In this document: in pieces, positions 1 through 7,300 of the stretch
Position numbering within the stretch: position 1 is the first letter of the stretch
Layout of the letters: every line of letters begins with the position of its first letter
DNA from: JBOGJG01 sp050747825
GTDB taxonomy: Bacteria; Acidobacteriota; UBA6911; RPQK01; JBOGJG01
NCBI GenBank assembly: GCA_050747825.1
Contig: JBOGJG010000011.1
Location: forward strand, 1-18,002
Length of the DNA: 18,002 nucleotides
Direction of reading: 5' to 3'
Made by a program: the position numbers and the translations under genes
Notes under the pieces: generated by a model
Told to the model about the DNA's origin: nothing
The model's input: the letters and a program-made list of their open reading frames with translations, nothing else
The model's database searches: none

Positions 1-125
1 AGCAGCCTGTCGGACTTTCGCCCGTAAGTCCTTTATTTTCAACAATGGTACTTTTTGGTGCCCGAAAATCGGCGTTGAAAACAAAGGACTTACGGCTCAC
101 ATTGTGCGAAGTCCGACAGGCTGCT
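1..125. repeat. Long imperfect inverted repeat, MITE-like element
   Basis: Bases 1-17 are the exact reverse complement of 109-125 (AGCAGCCTGTCGGACTT). Bases 22-43 match the reverse complement of 74-95 with one mismatch. The loop is about 30 bases (44-73), and the right arm has about nine extra bases between its two stem blocks. Each arm also has its own short GGACTT/AAGTCC inverted repeat (12-17 with 26-31; 86-91 with 109-114), so it could fold as one long hairpin or two small ones. It has no coding capacity. It ends exactly where the neighbouring IS3-like OrfA reading frame breaks off. The likely identity is a non-autonomous transposable element or an internally deleted IS. The left flank is outside the window, so no target duplication can be seen. 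Confidence 0.7.
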
Positions 126-431
126 AGCTCCAGCCTTTCGTTTTTTTTAAAGCCCGAATCGTCAAGGCCTGATCGCCGGCCAGTTGCTCAGTTCCTCCAC
201 CCGCCGCTTGAGCTCTAGTTCCCGCCCGTTGGGCCGTTCCACCGGGTGATCGATCCCTTGACGAAGCAGTTCCAGAGCCCGATCTTTGAGCTTATACGCA
301 TAGGTGGAACTAATCCCGTGTTTCCGGCAGACCTGGGCCTGGGACAGCTTCCCCGACATCAGTTCTAAGGTAATCTCCAGCTTCTGCTCCTTGGTAAACT
401 TCGACATCTTGGGCGGGGTCTCCTCCGTCAT
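124..431 (-). pseudogene. IS3-family OrfA-like transposase subunit, frameshifted
   Basis: The open frame from the ATG at 429-431 gives 89 residues ending at 162. Residues 10-55 form a typical IS3 OrfA helix-turn-helix (KFTKEQKLEITLELMSG, then QVCRKHGISSTYAYKLKDRA). A leucine-rich helix then starts (ELELKRRVEEL) but breaks abruptly into SNWPAIRP. Inserting one G after VEEL (around base 186) restores a normal OrfA tail, EQLAGDQALTIRALKKTKGW, which reads on to a TAG at 124-126 inside the adjoining repeat. The intact form would be about 102 aa, normal for OrfA. The simplest reading is a one-base deletion in a dead element; a sequencing error is possible. A shorter start at MSKF (about residue 9) is an alternative. 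The protein would be a DNA-binding partner of the missing OrfB. Confidence 0.75.
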
Positions 432-485
432 CGGTTCTTGTTTTTACCCTATCAGGTGTCTCACTTCTTAAGGGGGGCACTATAA
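124..485 (-). mobile_element. Remnant of an IS3-family insertion sequence (left end plus orfA only)
   Basis: Read on the minus strand, this holds a probable terminal sequence (near 484-460, with AGTGCCCCCCTTAAGAAGTG), then an OrfA-like HTH gene. The element stops at the inverted repeat occupying 1-125. No OrfB (DDE integrase) is visible. An A-rich run with an A8 tract (about 141-150, read TTTAAAAAAAACG on the minus strand) lies near the expected orfA end, where IS3 elements usually place their programmed -1 frameshift site. The IS end near 484 is estimated from resemblance to IS3 termini, without a matching right end. The rest of the element may lie left of the window if the 125-base repeat inserted into it. 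Confidence 0.55.
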
Positions 486-572
486 AATCTACTCTTTACC
501 CTTCTCACAATGGTCTTCTGGGAAGTTCCTGCGGGTATTGGATGCCCAGTGGTTTTTGTTGTCCTGAAGGCG

Positions 573-578
573 TATTAT
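573..578 (+). promoter_or_regulatory. -10-like hexamer TATTAT, 10 nt before the transglycosylase start
   Basis: TATTAT is followed by ten bases and the ATG at 589. The spacer holds only a weak purine stretch (ACAGG). An overlapping TATAAA sits at 576-581. No good -35 is visible. If active, transcription would start at or next to the start codon. Confidence 0.4.
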
Positions 579-588
579 AAAACAGGTT

Positions 589-1140
589 ATGAAGAAGGCG
601 CTATTGTTGTTGTTTGGACTCCTGATGGTGGGCGGGGCAACCTCGGTGTATTGGTGGGTCTCACGTTATGACGCGCTGATTCTCAAGCAGTGCGAAGCCT
701 ACGATTTGGACTTCTATCTGGTCAAATCGCTGATCTGGGAAGAAAGTGGATTCAATCCTCTGGCCCGCGGGCAGGATGGCGAATTCGGCTTGATGCAAGT
801 CATGCCTTATGTGGGCCGGGAGTTTTGGGCAAAAGCAAAGGGACTGGACTCCGATTTGTACGATCCCAACCTCCTGCTCACGCCTGAGCACAACATCGAA
901 GTGGGCTGCTGGTATTTGCGAGACTCACTGGATCTGTACCGGGAAAGGCCCGACCCGCTCCCCTATGCCATTGCCCGCTATAATGCGGGGCATTCCCGCG
1001 TCTCGCGCTGGATGAAGAACGGGATTGCTGAGAGCAACAGCACGGATTTCGTACAAAGCATTGATTTTCCCGAGACCCGCGCCTACGTGCAGCGGATCAT
1101 CAAGAGAAGCGAGCGTCGCAGCGCGATTTACCTGTGGTAG
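589..1140 (+). CDS. Membrane-anchored or secreted lytic transglycosylase (SLT domain)
   Basis: The 183-aa product is predicted to cleave the MurNAc-GlcNAc bond of peptidoglycan, forming 1,6-anhydromuropeptides, in the periplasm. Residues 3-24 form a hydrophobic N-terminal signal or anchor. The SLT domain follows: the catalytic-site block IWEESGFNP has the likely acid Glu52 in the ES pair. It is followed by GLMQVMP (67-73), ARYNAGHSRV (129-138) and PETRAYVQRI (161-170), the standard ordered motifs of family 1 transglycosylases. The short single-domain form resembles MltE/EmtA or the catalytic C-terminus of Slt70. It stands alone: an IS remnant lies upstream, and it converges with the exported-protein gene, leaving 13 bases. 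The ATG at 589 is chosen because it begins a clean signal sequence. Family is near certain; physiological role (wall turnover or opening the wall for a machine) cannot be told. Confidence 0.93.
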   Translation: MKKALLLLFGLLMVGGATSVYWWVSRYDALILKQCEAYDLDFYLVKSLIWEESGFNPLARGQDGEFGLMQVMPYVGREFWAKAKGLDSDLYDPNLLLTPEHNIEVGCWYLRDSLDLYRERPDPLPYAIARYNAGHSRVSRWMKNGIAESNSTDFVQSIDFPETRAYVQRIIKRSERRSAIYLW

Positions 1141-1153
1141 GGTGGGGGTCCTT

Positions 1154-1711
1154 TCATTCTTCGCCCAGGGGCGCCACGCCGCGCTTGCCCAGAAACTCGA
1201 TCCCCAGAACTTCGTAATCCTCGTAAATATCCGGACTGTCGAAGTTGATCTGATTGATCTTGTCGGCGACGACATTGAATTGGCCGCACTCCAAGGCCAG
1301 GAGCTCGAAACGGTGATCACCCAGATCGATCACTATCCGGGACGGCCCGCCAAATTGCTCAAAGCGCCCAAGGAGATCAATACCGATAAAGCTGTTCCCG
1401 AGAACTTTCAGGTATTCGGTCACGTAAGGTTCGCTTCCCGTGTCGATGGAAAACTTCTCAACCTGGGCCTCTCTCCCCTCTTGATCGAAGATATGGACAT
1501 GTCGCGGGCGGAAGTCCCATTTGCCGTTGCTCAGAGTAATGACGTTGAGGAGTGGAACGGTTCGCTTGTCAGGACTCTGCACGATTTCGACTGTCCAGAT
1601 GAACTGGTCATCAATAAATATATGGCAGCCGCTGGGTTGGGTAGGCTGTTCCGTCTGCTGAGCCATCAGAGGCGAGAAGAGCAGAAAAAGTGCGGGTAAA
1701 ACTCGTATCAT
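1154..1711 (-). CDS. Exported protein of unknown function, last gene of the pyr operon
   Basis: This encodes 185 aa that I do not recognise. Residues 1-17 are a signal peptide (MIRVLPALFLLFSPLMA, cleavage expected before QQ). The mature part is polar and strand-rich with aromatic residues, two cysteines (C29, C142) that could pair, and an acidic C-terminus. Two segments look alike (around 98-116, EYLKVLGNSFIGIDLLGRF, and 166-176, YEVLGIEFLGK), suggesting a duplicated strand unit. Its ATG overlaps the pyrF stop codon as ATGA (1708-1711), so translation is probably coupled to pyrF. Having an exported protein coupled to a cytoplasmic nucleotide-synthesis gene is unexpected. The link may be only positional. 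The plus-strand frame over the same bases (1025-1699) has no domain signature. Confidence 0.8.
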   Translation of the reverse strand: MIRVLPALFLLFSPLMAQQTEQPTQPSGCHIFIDDQFIWTVEIVQSPDKRTVPLLNVITLSNGKWDFRPRHVHIFDQEGREAQVEKFSIDTGSEPYVTEYLKVLGNSFIGIDLLGRFEQFGGPSRIVIDLGDHRFELLALECGQFNVVADKINQINFDSPDIYEDYEVLGIEFLGKRGVAPLGEE

Positions 1712-2439
1712 GGCCTCATTCTAGCACGAGCCATTTCATCGACGATGGCCTGGACTGCCTGTACCGGATCAGCCGCTTCTGTAATCGGACGGCCCACCAC
1801 GATGCAGCCGGCGCCGTGTGAAATCGCCTCAAAGGGAGTCATGGACCGGGCCTGATCTCCCTTTTCTGAACCGGAGGGACGGATGCCGGGAATGACGAAC
1901 AGCAGGTCCGTCAGGCCCTCCGTTTTAAGCAGCTTCAGCTCGTGTGGAGAACAAACGATTCCTGCCAATCCGGCCTCCTGGGCGGTCCGCGCCAGCAGCA
2001 GCACCATCTCATCCAGGGGGCGGTCAATGCCTATCAACTCCAAAGCCCGGGCGTCCAGGCTGGTCAGGATAGTCACTCCCAGCAATTTTGGCGCCGGCCA
2101 GCCTTCAGCCTCAGAGCGCTCGCGAATCCGCTCGATGGCCTGCTGCAGCATCTGATGGCCTCCCAAGGTGTGCAGCGTCAGCATGTCCACCCCGAGGCGT
2201 CCGGCCTGAATGACGGCGCGCGCCACGGTGTTGGGAATATCATGCAGCTTGAGATCCAGGAAGACCCGACCGCCTCGTGTCTGAATTTCACGGACCACCT
2301 CGGGTCCGGCCGCCGTGTATAACTGGAGCCCGACTTTGAAAAGGGAGACCTGATCCTTCAAGAGGTTCACCAGTCTGAGCGCCTTTTGAAGATCCTCGAC
2401 ATCCAGAGCAACGATCAGCTCTTCCGATTCACTTCTCAC
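1708..2439 (-). CDS. pyrF: Orotidine 5'-phosphate decarboxylase
   Basis: PyrF decarboxylates OMP to UMP, the last step of de novo pyrimidine synthesis, in the cytoplasm. The 243-aa protein has the family's ordered motifs: IVALDV (9-14), FKVGLQL (34-40), the catalytic D-x-K-x-x-D tetrad region FLDLKLHDIPNTV with D62, K64 and D67, the phosphate-loop PGIRP (184-188), and VVGRPIT (214-220). This is the short bacterial group I form. The start is GTG (2437-2439), supplied by a heptamer repeat; no upstream ATG is in frame, and the conserved IVALDV begins only nine residues in. It lies three bases after the pyrD stop in the same frame, and its own stop overlaps the next start (ATGA), so it sits in a tight operon. 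No recognisable Shine-Dalgarno site precedes it, which fits translational coupling. Confidence 0.97.
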   Translation of the reverse strand: MRSESEELIVALDVEDLQKALRLVNLLKDQVSLFKVGLQLYTAAGPEVVREIQTRGGRVFLDLKLHDIPNTVARAVIQAGRLGVDMLTLHTLGGHQMLQQAIERIRERSEAEGWPAPKLLGVTILTSLDARALELIGIDRPLDEMVLLLARTAQEAGLAGIVCSPHELKLLKTEGLTDLLFVIPGIRPSGSEKGDQARSMTPFEAISHGAGCIVVGRPITEAADPVQAVQAIVDEMARARMRP

Positions 2440-2460
2440 TTCTCACTTTTCACTTTTCAC
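2429..2460. repeat. Heptamer tandem repeat (TCACTTY) spanning the pyrD-pyrF junction
   Basis: There are about 4.6 units on the plus strand: TCACTTC twice, TCACTTT twice, then TCAC. Read on the coding strand the unit is GTGARAA. It supplies the last codons of pyrD, its TGA stop (2443-2445) and the GTG start of pyrF (2437-2439). Each unit contains both a GTG and a TGA, and successive units are in different frames. Confidence 0.9.
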
Positions 2461-3366
2461 GTCCAGCGTTCCCACGATATCGTTGATACTCCTGATTCCC
2501 AGTTCCGCGCAAAAGCCGGAAAGATCGCGTATCGCTTTCACTGAGGCTTTAGGGTCGAAGAAGTTAGCGGTTCCAATTTGCACCGCAGAAGCTCCGGCTA
2601 CCATGAATTCGAGAACATCTCGGGCCGAAGTCACGCCGCCGATTCCGATCACCGGCAGGCCAACCGCCCGCGCCACCTGGTGAACCAGCCGGACAGCCAG
2701 AGGACGAATGGCAGGACCGGACAGTCCTCCGGTTATGTTGGACAGCATGGGACGCCGCTTGCGGATATCGACTCCCATTCCCAGAAACGTATTGACCAGG
2801 GTTATGGCGTCGGCCCCGGCGTTCTCGCAGGCTCTGGCAAAGACAGTGATGTCGGTGACATTGGGTGAGAGTTTCACCCAGACCGGCTTCTTTGAAATCT
2901 TCTTGACCGCCTCCACCACCCGGAAGGTCATGTCCGGGTCGTGACCGAACTGAATGCCGCCTTCCTTGATATTGGGGCAGGAGATGTTCAACTCCAGAGC
3001 GCTGACCTTCGGCTGCGGGTTCAACAGCTCGGTAATCGCTTCGAACTCTTCGATCGTAATGCCGAATATATTGGCCACGACGTGAGTGTCGTACTGCTCC
3101 AACTGGGGGAGCTTGTCCTTTATAAAGGCCTCCGTTCCCACGTTCTCCAGACCGATAGCATTGAGCATACCTGCCGGCGTCTCGGAGATACGTCCAGGAG
3201 GGTTCCCTTTGAGTGGTTTGAAAGAGAGGCCCTTGGTACAAAATCCGCCCAGCTCCGAAATGTCGAAGAAACGGATAAATTCCAGCCCGTAACCAAAGGT
3301 TCCCGAAGCGGTGAGCACGGGGTTCTTGAATTTGAGCCCGGAAATGGTTACGGAGAGATCAGTCAT
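2443..3366 (-). CDS. pyrD: Dihydroorotate dehydrogenase, class 1B catalytic subunit
   Basis: PyrD oxidises dihydroorotate to orotate with FMN, in the cytoplasm. The 307-aa protein lacks the N-terminal membrane helix of class 2 enzymes. It shows LTASGTFGYG (18-27), KGLSFKPLKGNPPGR (45-59), NAIGLENVG (69-77), LNISCPNIKEGG (126-137) with Cys130 as the catalytic base expected of class 1, VKLSPN (164-169), GGLSGPAI (213-220), and FMN-phosphate loops GIGGV (241-245) and IGTANFF (264-270). The adjacent pyrK supports class 1B, where electrons pass through an FAD/2Fe-2S subunit to NAD+ rather than to quinone. The ATG at 3364-3366 is 40 bases after the pyrK stop, with no clear Shine-Dalgarno site. The last five residues (VKSEK) come from the heptamer repeat. 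Confidence 0.97.
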   Translation of the reverse strand: MTDLSVTISGLKFKNPVLTASGTFGYGLEFIRFFDISELGGFCTKGLSFKPLKGNPPGRISETPAGMLNAIGLENVGTEAFIKDKLPQLEQYDTHVVANIFGITIEEFEAITELLNPQPKVSALELNISCPNIKEGGIQFGHDPDMTFRVVEAVKKISKKPVWVKLSPNVTDITVFARACENAGADAITLVNTFLGMGVDIRKRRPMLSNITGGLSGPAIRPLAVRLVHQVARAVGLPVIGIGGVTSARDVLEFMVAGASAVQIGTANFFDPKASVKAIRDLSGFCAELGIRSINDIVGTLDVKSEK

Positions 3367-3406
3367 GAGTCAGTCGCCATTCGTCACTTGTCAGTTGATA
3401 GCTCTA

Positions 3407-4216
3407 TCACTCTTCCTCCCATACAATTTCCTCAGCTCGGAAGACCGGCCCATAACAGCAGGCCAGTCGATAGGAGTGTATCGTTTTCACGCTGCAGCCC
3501 AGGCAGACGCCAAAGCCGCAGGCCATCTTGGCCTCAACGGATACCTGGCAGGGAATGCCGCTTGCAGCCGCCAACTCTGAGACTGCCTTCATCATGGCAT
3601 TGGGGCCGCAGGTGTAAAACATCAGGTCCTGAGAGGGGAATTTTTGGAGATAGGCTTTCAGCCCGTCTGTGATCAATCCCTTGAACCCCGCGCTTCCGTC
3701 ATTGGTGGTGAGGAAAACCGCAATATTGAGATCCTGGAAATCTTTTAGCCCGACTAGGTCCTGGTCCGTGCGTCCTCCGTAAATGAGATGGACCTCCTGT
3801 CCCTTCTGCTTCAGATCTTCCGCCAGCAGGTAGACCGAGGCGATCCCGACGCCTCCGGCGACGAGAAAGCTGATCTTTCCGTGAGCCGAGCTGCTGTCAA
3901 AGCCGTTGCCCAGAGGGCCGATGAGACTGACCGAATCACCGGGTTGAAGCGCGGCCAGGCGCCGCGTTCCGTCCCCAATGGCCTTGAGCAGCAGAGTGAT
4001 GACCGATTTGCGGCCCTCTTCCTTCCACACCGAATACACGGCCAAAGCCCGCTTGAGGAGAGGGTAGGGAAGCGTTTGCTCTCCGACTTCGGCAGCCATC
4101 ACGAATTGTCCCGGCAAAGTTCGCTCGGCGATCTCCGGCGCCCGCACCGCCACGATGTAGTTGTGCTGCGGAAATCTCAAATTCTCCACAACCGGCGCCT
4201 CCAGGACATAGCTCAT
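3407..4216 (-). CDS. pyrK: Dihydroorotate dehydrogenase electron-transfer subunit
   Basis: PyrK carries FAD and a 2Fe-2S cluster and moves electrons from PyrD's FMN to NAD+. The 269-aa protein starts with a ferredoxin-reductase-like FAD domain: PGQFVM (35-40), and KRALAVYS (55-62) in the RxYS/RPLS position. The NAD domain follows with GPLGNGF (100-106), VAGGVGIA (119-126) and YTCGP (201-205). It ends with the PyrK cluster ligands C233-x4-C238-x2-C241-x11/12-C253/C254. I chose the ATG at 4214-4216 over an in-frame ATG 39 bases further upstream. The extra residues (MPLCLLAVLSFRA) are encoded by the low-complexity CACAGAGG spacer repeat, whereas MSYVLEAPVV begins the normal fold. It leads the pyrK-pyrD-pyrF operon and diverges from the PQQ fusion gene. 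Confidence 0.96.
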   Translation of the reverse strand: MSYVLEAPVVENLRFPQHNYIVAVRAPEIAERTLPGQFVMAAEVGEQTLPYPLLKRALAVYSVWKEEGRKSVITLLLKAIGDGTRRLAALQPGDSVSLIGPLGNGFDSSSAHGKISFLVAGGVGIASVYLLAEDLKQKGQEVHLIYGGRTDQDLVGLKDFQDLNIAVFLTTNDGSAGFKGLITDGLKAYLQKFPSQDLMFYTCGPNAMMKAVSELAAASGIPCQVSVEAKMACGFGVCLGCSVKTIHSYRLACCYGPVFRAEEIVWEEE

Positions 4217-4224
4217 GGCCCGAA

Positions 4225-4230
4225 AGGATA
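4225..4230 (-). promoter_or_regulatory. -10-like hexamer TATCCT, 8 nt before the pyrK start
   Basis: On the minus strand TATCCT is followed by TTCGGGCC and the pyrK ATG. There is no Shine-Dalgarno site in the spacer. It would give a transcript with almost no leader. No PyrR-type attenuator or UMP riboswitch is seen. Confidence 0.4.
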
Positions 4231-4244
4231 GCACAGCGAGTAGA

Positions 4245-4306
4245 CACAGAGGCACGGAGGCACAGAGAAGTAAGCGGCCCTTGTTGGTGGTCTCGGTGCC
4301 TCTGTG
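4245..4306. repeat. CACAGAGGCAC inverted repeat in the pyrK/PQQ-fusion divergent spacer
   Basis: CACAGAGGCAC (4245-4255) is the exact reverse complement of GTGCCTCTGTG (4296-4306), with 40 bases between. A partial extra copy (GGCACAGAG) follows the left arm at about 4259-4267. The spacer between the two divergent genes is otherwise featureless. It could be an operator, an extrusion hairpin or a dispersed spacer repeat. Confidence 0.7.
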
Positions 4307-4327
4307 GCTAACACCGATTTCTTTTGC

Positions 4328-4333
4328 TAGGAT
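4328..4333 (+). promoter_or_regulatory. -10-like hexamer TAGGAT, 9 nt before the PQQ-fusion start
   Basis: TAGGAT precedes the ATG at 4343 by nine bases. The spacer contains AGGA (4338-4341), which is too close to the first ATG to be an ideal Shine-Dalgarno site but is four bases from the second ATG (4346). So leadered initiation at 4346 remains possible. Confidence 0.35.
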
Positions 4334-4342
4334 TCTCAGGAC

Positions 4343-7300
4343 ATGATGAAATTCCTAATGACTCGGCTGGTTTGCTTCTGGCTGGTTGGCTGTCTTTTCC
4401 TGTGGGCATCTGATCATTCCGGTGCCGGCTGGAAATCGTATGGTCGAGATCCCGGCGGGACGCGGTACTCTCCCCTCAATCAAATCAACCGCTCCAATGT
4501 CTCCCGCCTGCAGCAGGCGTGGTCTTTGAGCACCGGCGAGCTGGAGCTGATGAAGCAGGCAGGACAGCGCCGCTGGACCGCTTTTGAAGCCACTCCGCTG
4601 GCAGTGGACGGGACTCTTTACATCTCCACTCCCTCCAGCCGCGTCTTTGCCCTCAATGCCCAGACAGGTGAAGAGATCTGGCGTTTTGATCCTCAGGCCG
4701 GAACTTCGAAGCGGCAGTTTGAGGCGCACCGGGGAGTCGCTTTTTGGGAGACATCTGATGAGACCGTCTCTCCCAGACAGCGGATTTTTCTGGGGACGAC
4801 GCTGGGCACGCTGATTTGCCTGGGCGCCCAAAGCGGAGAACCTTGTCCCAATTTTGGCCGGAAGGGAGCCGTCAACCTGCGAGCCGGGATGGATGAAGGT
4901 TTTGAGGACATGAACTATTCCGTCAGTTCACCTCCGGCAATCTTCGAGAACCTGGTCATCATGGGAGCGTCCGTGCCCGAGGGCCCCTCTCGCGGCCCCA
5001 GCGGGGATGTGCGCGCCTTCGATGCCTGCACGGGTGAACTCGTTTGGCGCTTTCATACCGTCCCGCGCCCGGGTGAGGAAGGAAATGACACCTGGGAAAA
5101 GGACGCCTGGAAGGACCGTACCGGAGCCAATGTATGGTCCATTATGAGTGTTGACCCGGAGTTGGGGTTGGTCTTTCTTCCCGTCGGATCTCCCGCTTAT
5201 GACTTTTATGGCGCTGACCGCAAGGGCAAGAATCTCTTCGGCAATTCCCTGGTGGCACTGGACGCCGCCAGCGGAAAGCTGCGCTGGCACTTTCAGATGG
5301 TACATCACGATATCTGGGACTATGATCCTCCGGCCCAGCCTGTGCTGGCCACGGTAAAACGGAATGGGCAGGAGATTCCCGCCGTGGCTCAGGTGACTAA
5401 GATGGGACTCGTCTTCGTGCTGGATCGGCGCAGCGGTGACCCGCTTTTTCCTGTGGAAGAACGTCCCGTCCCCGCAAGTCCAGTTCCGGGCGAAGCCGCC
5501 TGGCCGACTCAGCCTTTTCCGCTCAAGCCGCCGCCGCTGAGCCGCCAGACGGCCGTTTCAGCGGAAGACCTGCACTCGCTGACTCCGGAATCGGCCGAAT
5601 ACTGCCGGCAGATGTTTGAAATGGCGATAGTCCGGGGCGGTGTGTATGAGCCCGCCGGTCTCGATTTGACGCTGAGCTTCCCCGGCACCCTGGGAGGGGC
5701 GACCTGGTCGGGCGCCTCTTTTGATCCTGCCCGTGGGCTTCTGTACGTGAACGTCAATGAAATCGGCCGCATTGCCAAAATGGAGCCGGATCCTCGAGGT
5801 CCGGAAGGCGCCTACCGCCGCGCCAGCCCTTGGGGCGCTTATGCGCGTTTCTGGGATGAAAACGGCTGGCCCTGCCAGAAGCCTCCCTGGGGGACTCTCA
5901 ACGCGGTCGATTTAAACAGCGGCGAAATCGCCTGGCAGGTCCCGCTTGGGACGGCGGCGGCGCTGGAGAGTAAGTGGCCCGGCAAGACCGGCACTCCCAA
6001 CTTGGGAGGATCGATTGCAACCGCCGGGGGGCTGGTCTTTATCGCGGGCAGCAACGACCGCCACTTGCGGGCTTTCGACTCCTCATCCGGGACCGAGCTC
6101 TGGAGCGGCCAGCTGGAAGCCAGCGGCCATGCCACTCCGGCTACCTACCTGGGCAGGGACGGCAGACAATATGTGGTTATTGCCGCCGGCGGAGGGGGCT
6201 ATTTCAGCCAGGACAAGGGGGCCGATGCCGTAACCGCCTTCGCGCTGCCGCAAGGCGGGCCTGCGCCATCCAGGGTCGAAATTTCTGGAGAACTGAAGAA
6301 GTGGCACAACCTTGTTTTTACTTTCGAAGGGCCGGAAGTGACCGAAGAGGGGGACCCGAATCCGTTTCGCGATTATCGACTGGAAGTCACATTCAGTCAG
6401 GGCGACCATTCCTACCGGGTGCCCGGCTACTTTGCTGCCGATGGAAACGCCGCTGAAACGGGAGCTGATTCGGGCAACAAATGGCGCGCTCACTTTACTC
6501 CCGACCGGCCAGGAAACTGGTCCTACCAGGTTTCCTTCCGCACAGGAGCGGACATGGCGGTAGACCCGGATACTGAGGCCGGACGGGCTGTTGAGCCTGA
6601 CGGTCTCTCGGGCGCCTTCGCGGTAGGCCCTGCGGACAAGGTCAAGCCTGACTTTCGATCTCAGGGGCGCCTGCGCTACACCGGAAAGCGCTATCTGCAG
6701 TTCGCCCAAACGGGCCAGTACTTTCTCAAGGGCGGGGCGGACAGCCCGGAAAACTTTCTGGCCTATTTCGAATTCGATCAGACGCCGGACAACTTCACCG
6801 GTCCTCAGCGGGAGGGCGAGGCCCGGCGGGCCATCACGCACCGCTACTCTCCGCATGCAGGAGACTGGAGACCGGGCGATCCAACCTGGCAGGGAGGCAA
6901 GGGAAAGAACATCATCGGAGCGTTGAATTACCTCGCCTCGCAGAAGGTGAATTCGGTTTACTTCCTGACCATGAACGTAGGCGGCGACGGTGATGATGTC
7001 TGGCCCTGGACCTCGCGCGACCAGCGCCTGCGTTTTGACTGCAGCAAGCTGGACCAGTGGGAAACCGTCTTTTCTCACATGGACCGGCTGGGAATACAGC
7101 TCCACGTGGTGACTCAGGAGACTGAAAACGATCAGTTGCTGGATGAAGGTGAACTGGGCCTGCAGCGCAAGCTTTACTACCGGGAGCTGATTGCGCGCTT
7201 CGGCCACCATCTGGCCGTGACCTGGAATCTGGGTGAAGAGAATACGAATACGGATGAGCAGCGAAAAGAATTCGCTACCTTTATCCGGCAACTGGACCCC

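Noticed and set aside
1025..1699. 224-codon plus-strand open frame
   Set aside because: It is antisense to the exported-protein gene, which has a signal peptide and ATGA coupling to pyrF.
2429..2460. CRISPR-like array
   Set aside because: The units are 7 bp with no spacers; it is a simple tandem repeat.
2941..3672. 243-codon plus-strand open frame over pyrD/pyrK
   Set aside because: It is opposite two unambiguous genes and has no domain features.
4217..4255. 13-residue N-terminal extension of PyrK
   Set aside because: It is encoded by the CACAGAGG spacer repeat; MSYVLEAPVV is a normal PyrK start.
4343..6250. Quinohaemoprotein (PQQ plus cytochrome c) identity for the dehydrogenase half
   Set aside because: No CxxCH haem-binding motif occurs anywhere in the protein.
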